In this document: positions 1-8,942 of the stretch, piece after piece | Layout of the letters: each line of letters opens with the position of its first letter | How positions within the stretch are numbered: position 1 is the first letter of the stretch | NCBI RefSeq assembly: GCF_030848475.1 | Contig: NZ_JAVDDS010000020.1 | Location: 1 to 64,000 of the forward strand | Source of the DNA: Herbivorax alkaliphila | GTDB taxonomy: Bacteria; Bacillota; Clostridia; Acetivibrionales; Acetivibrionaceae | Length of the DNA stretch: 64,000 nt | Direction of reading: 5' to 3' | The notes under the pieces: model-generated | The model's database searches: none | What the model saw: the letters and a program-made list of their open reading frames with translations, nothing else | What the model was told of the DNA's origin: nothing | Translations under genes and position numbers: made by a program

Positions 1-192
1 TCTATTGGAAAAAATGATACCTTCTATCAAGAGTTAAATTGAGGTATAAACAAAAATGAATCCATACCTGTTATACTAAAATCACCTAAGTCAAATTCAG
101 GTTTAAAAGGATTTTCAAAATTAATAGAATTAGAAATTATTAAAACAATAACCAGTATAAAGAAACTTGTAATTTAAATTTGTAATTTTATG
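1..192. other. Intergenic sequence with possible tail of an upstream gene
   Basis: In the first forward frame, 13 codons run from the window edge to a TGA at 40-42. This could be the end of a gene lying outside the window, but it is too short to identify. I see no other gene, hairpin or repeat before the promoter of the first dockerin gene. Confidence 0.25.
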
Positions 193-221
193 TTGCATTT
201 AATTAAATGATATAGTACAAT
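193..221 (+). promoter_or_regulatory. Candidate sigma-A promoter of the RCC1-dockerin gene
   Basis: TTGCAT at 193-198 and TACAAT at 216-221 are 17 nt apart, a near-consensus housekeeping promoter. It lies about 50 nt upstream of the start codon at 275, which has a GGGGG ribosome site. Read by eye only. Confidence 0.5.
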
Positions 222-245
222 ATTTGGAGATGTTTATATATTAAA

Positions 246-596
246 CATAAAAAATACAAGGGGGAATAAGAATTATGAGAAAAGTAAGAAGTTTTTTATT
301 TGCATGTCTATCGTTATCTATGGTATTTACAGTTTTAATGGGTGTAAGTCCTATTGAGACAAGGGCAAATACTGATGATGGAGAATTTATTTATGGTGAT
401 TTAAATGGTGATGGAAATATTGACAGTACAGATGCGGCATTACTTACACGATATATGTTAGAAATTATATCGGACTTTCCTTCACCAGATGGAATGAAAG
501 CAGCAGACCTTAATGGTGATGGTGAAATTGATAGTATTGATTATACACTTTTAAGCAGGCGACTTCTTGATATAATAGATCATTTCCCGGTTGAGG
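246..596 (+). repeat. Direct repeat, copy 1: leader, signal peptide and dockerin cassette
   Basis: This stretch covers the ribosome site, start codon, signal peptide and dockerin of the first gene. It is almost identical to 3337-3687, at an offset of 3091. Identity fades after the dockerin, where the two genes encode different domains. It looks like a recent duplication that put the same secretion and docking module in front of two different payloads. Confidence 0.85.
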
Positions 597-3109
597 ACGC
601 TTCTCCAACACCTGATCCGATTGATACAGAACCACCTACTATCCCACAAAGCGTAGAGGTGACAGAAATAACAGATACAACAGCAACTCTTAAGTGGGAT
701 TCTTCTAATGACAATGAAGCAGTAGAAGGATACAATATATATTCTGATGGAACAAAAGTTAAGACTACGACTGACACAACTGCTACTTTGACAGAATTGT
801 TGTCAAATCAAAAGTATTTATTCAGTGTAACTGCATTTGATGAGGCAGGAAATGAGTCAGATGCAAGTGACTATGTAGAAGTAACTACTTTATCGGAGGA
901 GGCTATCCCAACAGGTTTTGTGCAAGTTGAAACAGGTTCTTCTTTTGCAGTTGCACTAAAGGAAAATGGCACTGTTTGGACATGGGGAGAAAGCAGTGTT
1001 GTAGATGCAAACCATACTATTTCCCAAGTGGTAGGAATAGATAATGTCAAATCAATTTCTACTGGAAATAGTTTTGTCCTTGCATTAAAAGAAGATGGGT
1101 CTGTTTGGGCTTGGGGCTGGAATGAAAACGGTGAATTAGGAATTGGAAATAATGAGCATAGTTCTGTTCCTGTTCAAATAAAAGGGTTATCTAACGTAAA
1201 AAATATTTTTGCTGGAGATTATCAGTCTTTTGCGATTACAGAAGAGGGATCTGTTTGGGCTTGGGGTCGGAATAACCGCGGTCTATTAGGAATTGGCAAC
1301 ACTGTTAATAGCAATATACCTGTAAAGCTTACAGATTTTAATGATGTTGAAGAAATATCCTCTAGCAGAGATCATACTATTGCATTAAAAGAAGATGGGT
1401 CTGTTTGGACATGGGGAGCACCTCCTGGAGCACCTCTTATGGAAAGAAATGAAAAACCGGTTAACGTACCAGAAATATCAAATGCAGTATCTGTAAGTGC
1501 AGGGCAAGAGCATTTTCTTGTATTAAAGGAAGATGGGTCTGTTTTAGCTTGGGGTAGTAATTTATCTAATCAACTTGGTGATGGAACGTCTGAAGATAGT
1601 AATATTCCAATTGAAGTAACTGGACTGACTGATGTTAAATTAATTCATGCAGGCAGTGCTTTTTCACTTGCAGTAAAAAAAGATGGGTCTGTTTTAGCTT
1701 GGGGTAGTAATTCTACGTTAGGTATTTCATCTGAAATTCCTATAAAAATAACTGAATTATCTGATGTTAGGTCTATTTCTACTAGCTACAATCATATTCT
1801 TGCAATTTTAGAAAATGGTGATATTTGGGCTTGGGGATCAAATAGAAGTGGTCAATTAGGAAATGTTGAATTATACAATAATTCTGTACCAATTAAAGTC
1901 GATTATGAAGAATCTGAAATTATAAAGTCATCACATTTTCGAGAGTTTTACACAAATAGAACATTTTATTTAGAACTTGATGAACTGGGCAACGTTTGGA
2001 GTTGGCAAACTAACGAAGAAAAAGAGAAGATATTATCAGACATTGATGATATATTCACAACTAACAATGTTTGTTTGGCGTTGAAAAAAGATGGAACTGT
2101 TTGGGCTTGGGGAAGTAATATACTTAATCAATTACCAAATTCGACAGATAGCTATAATCTTAACCCAGAAGAAGTAACATATTTAGAAGATATTATTGCT
2201 ATTGAAACAGGTAGTCAGCATAGTGTAGTATTAAAAAAAGATGGAACTGTTTGGACTTGGGGAGAAAATAATTTTGGACAATTGGGTATTGGTACAAATG
2301 AAAATACCAATGTTCCAACTCAAGTACCTGATGTGGAAAATATTATAGAGATTAAAGCCTATGGTTCTAATACTTTTGCATTGGGAGATGACGGCTCTAT
2401 TTGGGCTTGGGGACATGGAAGTGAACTAACTAACACTCCGACAAAGCTGACAACCCTTTCAGGTATAGAAACATATTATGATCGATCTTTTGCAGTAACA
2501 CTAAAAGATGATGGAACTGTCTGGACTTGGGGCAGAAATAATTTTGGTCAATTAGGAAACGGTACGTACGAAGACAGTGATGTTCCTGTTAAAGTAAAAG
2601 ATCTTGATGGTGTAAAGTCAATATCTTCAAATGGAAGTCATGTTCTTGCACTAAAAGAAGATGGAACCATCTGGGGTTGGGGTAACAATAGCTCTGGACA
2701 ATTAGGAAACGGAACTTATATAAGCAGTAACATTCCTGTAAAGGCAATTGGTGAAAATTTTGTTGAGCTTTCTGGAACAAATGCCTTTAAAGAAGATGGA
2801 TCTATGTATTCTTTTGGAGTTCTTTTTAATCATGATGCAACAGAGCCAATCAAGGTACGTGATGTAGATGATGCTGGAATTCGCTACCTTCTTGCAAACA
2901 ATGAAGTTGTTGAAGGATTTAAAGAGGATATGTATGAATTCTCAATAACAGCACCTTTTGAATCTGCACCTGAAATTGATGCAGTTACATATCATCCAGA
3001 TGCAACAGTTGAAATAATGCAACCTGACGCTTGGGGGACTGCAACAATTGAAGTGACAGCACCTGATGGAATTACAAAGGAAACATATACTGTAAATGTG
3101 AATTTTTAA
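275..3109 (+). CDS. Secreted N-terminal dockerin protein with FN3, RCC1 repeats and cadherin-like domain
   Basis: The 944-residue product starts with a signal peptide (about 1-31, ending TRA). A type I dockerin follows at about 40-105, with two calcium loops of the form DLNGDGxID. Next come an FN3 domain (about 120-208), roughly a dozen RCC1-type propeller repeats (about 215-855) with a recurring KEDGSVWxWG motif, and a C-terminal domain resembling the cadherin-like beta-sandwich family. Dockerins bind cohesins on scaffoldins or at the cell surface; no cohesin is encoded in this window. Dockerins usually sit at the C-terminus, so the N-terminal position is unusual. RCC1 propellers bind proteins, and the target here is unknown. 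A hairpin at 3152-3190 probably ends the transcript. Confidence 0.85.
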   Translation: MRKVRSFLFACLSLSMVFTVLMGVSPIETRANTDDGEFIYGDLNGDGNIDSTDAALLTRYMLEIISDFPSPDGMKAADLNGDGEIDSIDYTLLSRRLLDIIDHFPVEDASPTPDPIDTEPPTIPQSVEVTEITDTTATLKWDSSNDNEAVEGYNIYSDGTKVKTTTDTTATLTELLSNQKYLFSVTAFDEAGNESDASDYVEVTTLSEEAIPTGFVQVETGSSFAVALKENGTVWTWGESSVVDANHTISQVVGIDNVKSISTGNSFVLALKEDGSVWAWGWNENGELGIGNNEHSSVPVQIKGLSNVKNIFAGDYQSFAITEEGSVWAWGRNNRGLLGIGNTVNSNIPVKLTDFNDVEEISSSRDHTIALKEDGSVWTWGAPPGAPLMERNEKPVNVPEISNAVSVSAGQEHFLVLKEDGSVLAWGSNLSNQLGDGTSEDSNIPIEVTGLTDVKLIHAGSAFSLAVKKDGSVLAWGSNSTLGISSEIPIKITELSDVRSISTSYNHILAILENGDIWAWGSNRSGQLGNVELYNNSVPIKVDYEESEIIKSSHFREFYTNRTFYLELDELGNVWSWQTNEEKEKILSDIDDIFTTNNVCLALKKDGTVWAWGSNILNQLPNSTDSYNLNPEEVTYLEDIIAIETGSQHSVVLKKDGTVWTWGENNFGQLGIGTNENTNVPTQVPDVENIIEIKAYGSNTFALGDDGSIWAWGHGSELTNTPTKLTTLSGIETYYDRSFAVTLKDDGTVWTWGRNNFGQLGNGTYEDSDVPVKVKDLDGVKSISSNGSHVLALKEDGTIWGWGNNSSGQLGNGTYISSNIPVKAIGENFVELSGTNAFKEDGSMYSFGVLFNHDATEPIKVRDVDDAGIRYLLANNEVVEGFKEDMYEFSITAPFESAPEIDAVTYHPDATVEIMQPDAWGTATIEVTAPDGITKETYTVNVNF

Positions 3110-3151
3110 TCTTAATAATAATTTTTAATAAGATACATAAATAACTAATAT

Positions 3152-3190
3152 AAACAGGGAGTGTAGGCTCAATTCCTAAGCTCCTTGTTT
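3152..3190 (+). terminator. Probable terminator of the RCC1-dockerin gene
   Basis: AAACAGGGAG (3152-3161) pairs with CTCCTTGTTT (3181-3190) with one G-U pair. TAGG and CCTA form an inner stem. A short T-rich stretch follows. Confidence 0.55.
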
Positions 3191-3336
3191 GAATATTTTT
3201 TACTTATTTATAATTTTTAAATCAAAACAAATGAGCATAATATTAAAAACTATTTCAAGTTTGTTTTTGTATTACTAGTATTGTTTGATTTAGTCAGTTG
3301 TTATAATAAAGTATAAAAAGTGATTATATTTTTAGG

Positions 3337-3687
3337 CACAAAAAATACAAGGGGGAATAAGAATTATGAGAAAAGTAAGAAGTTTTTTATTTGCATGTCT
3401 ATCTTTAACCATGGTATTTACAGTTTTAATAGGTTTAAGTCCTATTGAGATAAGGGCAAATACTGATGGTGGAGAATTTATTTATGGTGATTTAAATGGT
3501 GATGGAAATATTGACAGTACAGATGCGGCACTACTTACACGATATATGTTAGAAATTATATCGGACTTTCCTTCAGCAGATGGCATGAAAGCAGCAGATG
3601 TTAATGGTGATGGTGAAATTGATAGCATTGATTATACACTTTTGAGCAGGCGACTTCTTGATATAATAGATTATTTCCCAGTTGAAG
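3337..3687 (+). repeat. Direct repeat, copy 2: leader, signal peptide and dockerin cassette
   Basis: Second copy of the cassette at 246-596. It includes the untranslated leader and ribosome site as well as the signal peptide and dockerin codons, with only scattered substitutions. Confidence 0.85.
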
Positions 3688-4370
3688 AAGATTCTACTGA
3701 AGTAATTGACACGGAAGCTCCGTCTATTCCAGAGAATTTAGAAGCTATTGAAGTTACAGATACATCGGTAACTTTAAAATGGGATGCTTCAGTAGATAAT
3801 GTGAGCGTCAAAGGATATAATGTGTACTCTTCAAGATCAAGTTTTCCAACTGTTACATCAGATACAAAAATAACAATCAGTAATCTAGTTCCAGAAAACA
3901 CATATACTTTTAGTGTAAATGCATTTGATGAAGAGGGGAATGAATCTGACAAAAGTGAGTCTATTGAAGTGACTACGCCTTTGACTATACTTGAATCTGG
4001 TCTAACCATAGAGGAACAAGAGTTATTTGATCTTGTAAATGAGGCGAGAGTTTCAGAAGGTTTAGAACCTTTAGTTCTTGATTTAGAGTTGACACATGTA
4101 GCTCGAATACTTGCTCAGGAGATGTCAGATAATAATTCTTTTGAACCCACAGAACCTTTTAAAGCAGTTAGAGAAAATAATATTTCTTATAGAGCTGTGG
4201 GGGTAAATTCGGCTGGAGCAAGATCACCTGAAAGAGTAGCCAATATGTGGAGTGCTCATGATAAAGATACTGGTCTTATTTATAATGAATCTCTTGAATA
4301 TACAGGAGTTGGGATTGTAAGAAATTCATCCTATGGAAGAGCAGCTGTACAGCTTTATGTTGCAAGATAA
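3366..4370 (+). CDS. Secreted N-terminal dockerin protein with FN3 and CAP-like domain
   Basis: The 334-residue product has a signal peptide (about 1-31), a type I dockerin (about 40-105), an FN3 domain (about 113-205) and a C-terminal domain (about 212-334) resembling the CAP/SCP/PR1 superfamily. The CAP match rests on a first helix of the type ELFDLVNEARVSEGL, the LxxxARxLAQEM segment and a final YTGVGIV...AAVQLYVAR strand. The usual CAP histidines that follow these motifs are not obvious, so this may be a divergent or inactive CAP fold. The first 115 or so residues are nearly identical to the preceding gene. The next gene, convergent with this one, encodes a shorter protein of the same general design. 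Confidence 0.8.
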   Translation: MRKVRSFLFACLSLTMVFTVLIGLSPIEIRANTDGGEFIYGDLNGDGNIDSTDAALLTRYMLEIISDFPSADGMKAADVNGDGEIDSIDYTLLSRRLLDIIDYFPVEEDSTEVIDTEAPSIPENLEAIEVTDTSVTLKWDASVDNVSVKGYNVYSSRSSFPTVTSDTKITISNLVPENTYTFSVNAFDEEGNESDKSESIEVTTPLTILESGLTIEEQELFDLVNEARVSEGLEPLVLDLELTHVARILAQEMSDNNSFEPTEPFKAVRENNISYRAVGVNSAGARSPERVANMWSAHDKDTGLIYNESLEYTGVGIVRNSSYGRAAVQLYVAR

Positions 4371-4405
4371 ATTTTTTGATATAGAGTTTTTATAATAAAA
4401 AATAA

Positions 4406-4482
4406 AAGGATTTTTTCAATAGTAATTGAATTTATAACAAGCAAGTAGTTTATATATTTCAATTAACTATGAAAAAATCCTT
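4406..4482. terminator. Large inverted repeat between convergent genes, probable bidirectional terminator
   Basis: Two arms of about 25 nt (4406-4430 and 4458-4482) are nearly perfect inverted copies separated by 27 nt. The outer ends read AAGGATTTTTTC and GAAAAAATCCTT, so both strands give a T-rich tail. The element lies between a plus-strand gene ending at 4370 and a minus-strand gene ending at 4545. A small mobile-element remnant is possible. Confidence 0.5.
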
Positions 4483-4544
4483 ACTTTATGTTAGATATAA
4501 ATTTTCAAACTATTTTGACAAATTACAGTTTTTACATCAATGCA

Positions 4545-5273
4545 TTATCTACTAATAAAAATTTGTACAACAACCAAGCCACGTGTTGGGCAACGAATAA
4601 TACCAACACCTGCATAATTATAGCTTGGGTCAGTTATTATTTCATTATATATATCAATTTGACTTGAGAAATTAAATGCTGAAGTTGCAGTTGGGGATAT
4701 TGATACTGTTTCATATGCGTGGTCAAAAGGTATATCAAAATAATTAAGTAATTCATTTGTTGTTCCATATGTTGGGGAAGTAGAGGAAAAAAAGGAATCA
4801 TCAATCATCTCTTGTGATTTAATTCGTGCAACGTCAACAATGTCCATATCACACTTAAAAGGCTCAATGCCAGCGTCTGACCTTGTTTGATTGATGAATT
4901 CTAATAGAAGTTCTTCCGAGCTAGTTAAATTTGATGAAGATTGTGAGTCATCGGATAAACCTTCCACAGGAAATACATTCATTATTTGAAGTACATAGCG
5001 TCTAAGTAATGTATAATCAGTACTATCTATAGAGTTATCCCCATTTAAGTCAGCAACATTTGAATAAGGCAATTCACTAATAATGTCAAGAAGATATCTT
5101 TTTAACAATGTAACATCAGTACTATCTATATTTCCATCGCCATTTATGTCCCCATAAGAAATTGAAATATTGTTTGCAGTTACTTGTGATTCACTTGATA
5201 TAGATACAAAAGTAAATAATAGTAAAATTATAAAAATATAAATTTTAGATAAATTTTTAAATGGTTTTTTCAT
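4545..5273 (-). CDS. Secreted N-terminal dockerin protein with CAP-like C-terminal domain
   Basis: The 242-residue product has an N-terminal signal or anchor segment (about 10-30) and a dockerin (about 40-102) with loops DINGDGNID and DLNGDNSID. The C-terminal region (about 118-242) resembles CAP/SCP proteins: an ELLLEFINQTRSDAG helix, VARIKSQEM, and a last strand with YAGVGII...VVVQIFISR. It shares its end pattern with the preceding gene but lacks the FN3 spacer and is much diverged, so the two are older paralogues. AAAGGAGG lies 8 nt before the ATG. As in the neighbour, the usual CAP histidines are not evident. Confidence 0.75.
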   Translation of the reverse strand: MKKPFKNLSKIYIFIILLLFTFVSISSESQVTANNISISYGDINGDGNIDSTDVTLLKRYLLDIISELPYSNVADLNGDNSIDSTDYTLLRRYVLQIMNVFPVEGLSDDSQSSSNLTSSEELLLEFINQTRSDAGIEPFKCDMDIVDVARIKSQEMIDDSFFSSTSPTYGTTNELLNYFDIPFDHAYETVSISPTATSAFNFSSQIDIYNEIITDPSYNYAGVGIIRCPTRGLVVVQIFISR

Positions 5274-5403
5274 TTATAATCCTCCTTTACTAACTTTCCT
5301 AAAATGTGGATAGGAGTTACTGAAAAAACATTCTAGCAAATTATAATAAAAGTGTGGGGGAAGCACCCCTCTCTAATTTAATAATGAGTAAAGATATATT
5401 ATT

Positions 5404-5434
5404 AAAAAACCAAGGCTTAAAGCCTTGGTTTTTT
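5404..5434 (-). terminator. Rho-independent terminator after the VWA-like gene
   Basis: AACCAAGGCTT and its complement form a stem with a very short loop, flanked by six A and six T. The stem sits 8 nt past the stop of the minus-strand gene 5442-7586, and its T run on that strand fits factor-independent termination. Confidence 0.85.
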
Positions 5435-5441
5435 AATAGAT

Positions 5442-7586
5442 TTAGTTTAAATCTATCGAATGCTCAACTTCTATATCTGCCTCTTCAAATTTTTTCGAGG
5501 CATTATAGGTATTATCAGAGTCATCTTTAAAAAGGTAATCGATTTTAGCGTGTTCGTCTTCTAGAGTGAGTATACCAGTCATAATTGGTGGACTACCGAC
5601 CCAATTAATATTTTCAAATTCATCTGGTTCATCAGGTCGTACAATAACAAATAGTTTTAAATAAATAGACTTAGATAATTTAAATAAAGTATCTTCTTTT
5701 ATTAGTTCAACGTTTGTAGAAAAATTAGGTACATTGAATGTAACAGTGTTATTGTCATCAATATTAAAAACTTCACCCTCATTTTCAGTGATATCGAATT
5801 CTTGATAATCAATATCTTCAATATCATTGCCAAAACCATATTGTACTTGTGTAACTACAAGATTCAATGGTAATTCTGCTTCAAAAATAGCACTTTCTGC
5901 AGTTAGTGATTCAAATATAGGAGCTTCAATAGCTTCTTGTAAAGAAGAAAGATTCAATGAATTTAAATTAAAATCAGTTTCAGAAAGCGTAGAGGGTTGT
6001 ACATAGTTGTCATCAGAAACCCCTATGTTATTTGCGATAGAGTATAAGTTTGCAACTTCTTCTTCCTCTGTACCGCTAAGTGCTTCAGTTAAATCAACGA
6101 ATATCAATTGAACATCTTCGGAACCATTATGATCAACAACTTCTTTTGCATAGTCAATAGCCTTGTTAGTATCATCAGATATTTGGTGACCTTGAGCATT
6201 TCCAGTTAGTAAAAATTCATCGCTGTGTGCAGATGTGTTGGTGTAGGTGTTTGGAGCTCTACCAGTGAAGACAACTATATATTTGTCGGGACTAGCAGAT
6301 TCTGACAAATGGTGATAAGAGTGTCTTAAACCATCGCCTAAATTAACATTTAAATCAGTTTCTATATCAGAATTTGCCCTAGTTGAGTAAGGAATGGTTG
6401 TAGTTGTTGTATATTCATCTACAGTATTTATAAGTCTGTTTACATTTTGGTTTATTAAAGGAGCAGCTTCTGTATATGTTCTAATCCTAATTCTATCACT
6501 AGGAGTATTCTCATCTGGGTATCTAAAGTTATAGTTACCTCCTATTGATAATTCATCAGCTATAAAACTACCAATATATTCAGCACCTTCCTCACCAATA
6601 AACTCCATTTTACCTCTTGGTGCCAGTGCAAGACCCTTGAATTGATTTTTGGCTAACTGAATTTTTACGTCGCTGTTCATAGAAATTAAATTAACATTGT
6701 CAATTTCAGTCATTTCCTGACCTTGAAGTGTCACATTACCTGTTGCCATAATATAAGCATCTTGTTCATCACCTAGAATTTCAGGAGCTTGACGTATTCC
6801 AGTTCTAGTACTGATTGCCAAGTTACCGTGAAAGTACATATCAGAATTTATAATAAATGTTCCATCGCCTTCTATTACAAAGGTATCTTCGCCATGAAAT
6901 TCTTTATAATCTAGCTCAACATTTTCTTCTAAATCAATTGGTAAAGTGTTTAAGAAGTCCTCATCCCTTTCATCAAAATAAGTAACACCATAGATTTCAT
7001 GTAATTCGCGAGCATTATTGCCAATTGAGTCTAGTAGCTGCGTTATCTGGGGAACACCATAGGCATCCTCAGAGTCTGGAAACCAATGTTCGAATCTGTC
7101 TAAATCCTTTCCAGTTATCCGCTCACCATCTATTGGGGGATTTCCATCTTCATTACCACTTGTGTCCTGCCATAGTCCACATTCATAAGTATCTGTTATT
7201 GCTATTTCATTATTAGAAGTAGTAACAGTATCTCTATTGAAAAACTTCCCTTCTATTAGTAACTCAGGTCCTCCAACTGTAGTTGTATTTCTTGAAAATA
7301 ACACATGATCAAAAGGTCCTCCATCAGTTTCAGACTCTGTCATATTATAAGATGAATCTACTAAAAAAACAACATCTTTGTTTTTTGGATCAAAAGGAGT
7401 GCCTATTTCTCCACCTTGAGTATAAGTAATATCTGTCAAGCCTCCGAGGGGCGTAGAAGCTCCAGGTATTACTTCTGAATCAAAATCAATAACTTCATCT
7501 AATGCACCTATTGAAATGCTAAAACTAAACAAAATGCTTAACATAACGAGCAAATATGCAAATCTTTTAAAAAATTTTTTTTTCAT
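5442..7586 (-). CDS. Secreted VWA-like surface protein, function unknown
   Basis: The 714-residue product has a signal peptide (about 1-28). A segment KNKDVVFLVDSSYNM resembles the first strand and metal-site loop of a von Willebrand A domain, in the degenerate form DSSYN rather than DxSxS. Between about residues 100 and 390 lies an inserted beta-rich region with serial strands of the type FVIEGDGTFIINSDMYF and IMATGNVTLQG, resembling repeat domains of pilus-tip or surface proteins. The VWA-like part seems to resume afterwards (DKYIVVFTGRAP, DVQLIFVDLTEAL). No sortase signal or C-terminal membrane segment is visible. It may share a regulatory unit with the stalk protein upstream on the same strand, 48 nt away. 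GGGAGGT precedes the ATG. Confidence 0.55.
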   Translation of the reverse strand: MKKKFFKRFAYLLVMLSILFSFSISIGALDEVIDFDSEVIPGASTPLGGLTDITYTQGGEIGTPFDPKNKDVVFLVDSSYNMTESETDGGPFDHVLFSRNTTTVGGPELLIEGKFFNRDTVTTSNNEIAITDTYECGLWQDTSGNEDGNPPIDGERITGKDLDRFEHWFPDSEDAYGVPQITQLLDSIGNNARELHEIYGVTYFDERDEDFLNTLPIDLEENVELDYKEFHGEDTFVIEGDGTFIINSDMYFHGNLAISTRTGIRQAPEILGDEQDAYIMATGNVTLQGQEMTEIDNVNLISMNSDVKIQLAKNQFKGLALAPRGKMEFIGEEGAEYIGSFIADELSIGGNYNFRYPDENTPSDRIRIRTYTEAAPLINQNVNRLINTVDEYTTTTTIPYSTRANSDIETDLNVNLGDGLRHSYHHLSESASPDKYIVVFTGRAPNTYTNTSAHSDEFLLTGNAQGHQISDDTNKAIDYAKEVVDHNGSEDVQLIFVDLTEALSGTEEEEVANLYSIANNIGVSDDNYVQPSTLSETDFNLNSLNLSSLQEAIEAPIFESLTAESAIFEAELPLNLVVTQVQYGFGNDIEDIDYQEFDITENEGEVFNIDDNNTVTFNVPNFSTNVELIKEDTLFKLSKSIYLKLFVIVRPDEPDEFENINWVGSPPIMTGILTLEDEHAKIDYLFKDDSDNTYNASKKFEEADIEVEHSIDLN

Positions 7587-7634
7587 ACAACATACCTCCC
7601 TAATTATTTATAATAATGTGACAAAAAAATGTGT

Positions 7635-8456
7635 TTACAAGTCGTATTTTGTGACTGTTTTGTATGTTCCGTCATCCTGAAGCATTTTAACTAAAATATA
7701 TTTAGGTTTCTGATTTGAATAATTATAATATGAAGCAAAATAATCATATGAGTTTGAATCATTCTTATTATATATTGGAGTAACAGTTAAAGTTCTTGAG
7801 GAGCTGTAGAAAACATCTAAAAGCATACCTCTTACATTTAAATTAGTGGTGCCAGTTATAATTACTTCATTATTTTCATCTGGGCCACTAATACTGTCAA
7901 CTGTAAAAACTCTATCTCCATATGATGCCTGTTCACCTAAACTGTAAGTTTCATCTGTAGGTCCATCTATACCTGGGATTGTTCCGACTGGGCTTGTTAT
8001 CATAAATGATATTGTCACAACTCTTGTGTCATGATCCCAGCCTACATCTGCTCCAACACTTTCGCTTACAAATCTTAAAGGAACAAATGTCCTGTCATCA
8101 GTTATTTCAGGGGCTACATCTAAGGTGTGTTCTTCATCATTTACAATTGCAGTTTGCTTCCCTATGCCAAGTTCCATTTCTGTTGTTTCATTTTTTGCAT
8201 ATACAGTGCGAGTATCACCATCCCATGTTACGTCCATGTCCAATTCTTCAAAAATTCTTCTGAAAGGGATTAGAGTTCTGCCGTCTTTGATGTAAGGATA
8301 CGGGTCATTTGCGTCGGTTCCAAATTCCATTGTTTCACCATTGATGATAATTGTAATGTCGTCTGGATTAGCTGATACATTGTTTGTAAAGATAAACATG
8401 TTAAAACACAACAAACAAACAATAGAAAATACAACTAATACACTTAGTCTTTTCAT
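7635..8456 (-). CDS. Secreted protein with copper-amine-oxidase N-terminal-type stalk domain
   Basis: The 273-residue product has a signal peptide (about 1-30) followed by a domain of the copper amine oxidase N-terminal family (about 35-150). Its signatures are DGRTLIPFRRIFEEL, VTWDGDTRTV and DRTFVPLRFVSESVGADVGWD. In Clostridia this domain is usually a wall or polysaccharide-binding stalk with no oxidase activity. The C-terminal 110 residues are a beta-rich domain I do not recognise. I chose the ATG at 8456 over a TTG six codons upstream because the TTG lies inside the GGGGAGG ribosome site. A similar stalk precedes the serine-hydrolase-like protein at 49672-51708. Confidence 0.8.
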   Translation of the reverse strand: MKRLSVLVVFSIVCLLCFNMFIFTNNVSANPDDITIIINGETMEFGTDANDPYPYIKDGRTLIPFRRIFEELDMDVTWDGDTRTVYAKNETTEMELGIGKQTAIVNDEEHTLDVAPEITDDRTFVPLRFVSESVGADVGWDHDTRVVTISFMITSPVGTIPGIDGPTDETYSLGEQASYGDRVFTVDSISGPDENNEVIITGTTNLNVRGMLLDVFYSSSRTLTVTPIYNKNDSNSYDYFASYYNYSNQKPKYILVKMLQDDGTYKTVTKYDL

Positions 8457-8474
8457 ATTTCCATTCCTCCCCAA

Positions 8475-8869
8475 AAAGTATACTTGTTATAGGTTATAGG
8501 TTATACGTGTTATATCTATAATATGTAATTGTAATACAACATAGAATAAAAAATAGAATTGCTGAATTTCTTACTGCATAGATTGGTTTGACGATAAGAT
8601 ATTTGCGTAAACAACTAAATAGGACTACATAAAATGCGTCTTTTGAATTATTTAGTTTACACCACCCCTTTATAACCGCTTAATTTATTATACGTTGAAT
8701 AATTTTCTGTGTCTTTTTATTTGTCTAACAATTATAATTCTCCTCATATCTTATTATATATCAAAAATCGGAAAAAATAAAGCTTATTTTACCATAAAGA
8801 GCGAAAAGCTAATATTAAATTTCTTTTACAAAGATAAAAAAATTTATTTAAAATAATGGATTAAAAGTG
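8475..8869. other. Gene-free region between the divergent stalk-protein and motA genes
   Basis: About 400 nt with no supported gene. It holds a 7-nt tandem repeat (GTTATAG, GTTATAG, GTTATAC at 8486-8506) next to the start of the minus-strand stalk gene, where it could be an operator. The rest is AT-rich sequence leading to the motA promoter. Confidence 0.4.
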
Positions 8870-8897
8870 TAAATTTAATCATGGAAAATTCCGATAT
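8870..8897 (+). promoter_or_regulatory. Sigma-D (FliA-type) promoter of motAB
   Basis: TAAA at 8870-8873, a 16-nt spacer and tCCGATAT at 8890-8897 match the flagellar sigma-D/sigma-28 consensus. The start codon of motA is 46 nt downstream. Two other promoters in this window have the same geometry (38000-38027, 60976-61003). Confidence 0.75.
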
Positions 8898-8942
8898 GTC
8901 TTTTAGGAAGCAAAATTTATCAAAGATAGAAGGGGAAAAGCC

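Noticed and set aside
1050-2750. Repeated GATGGNNCTGTTTGGNCTTGGGG segments as DNA repeats
   Set aside because: They encode the recurring strand of RCC1 repeats within one open frame; no separate DNA element is needed.
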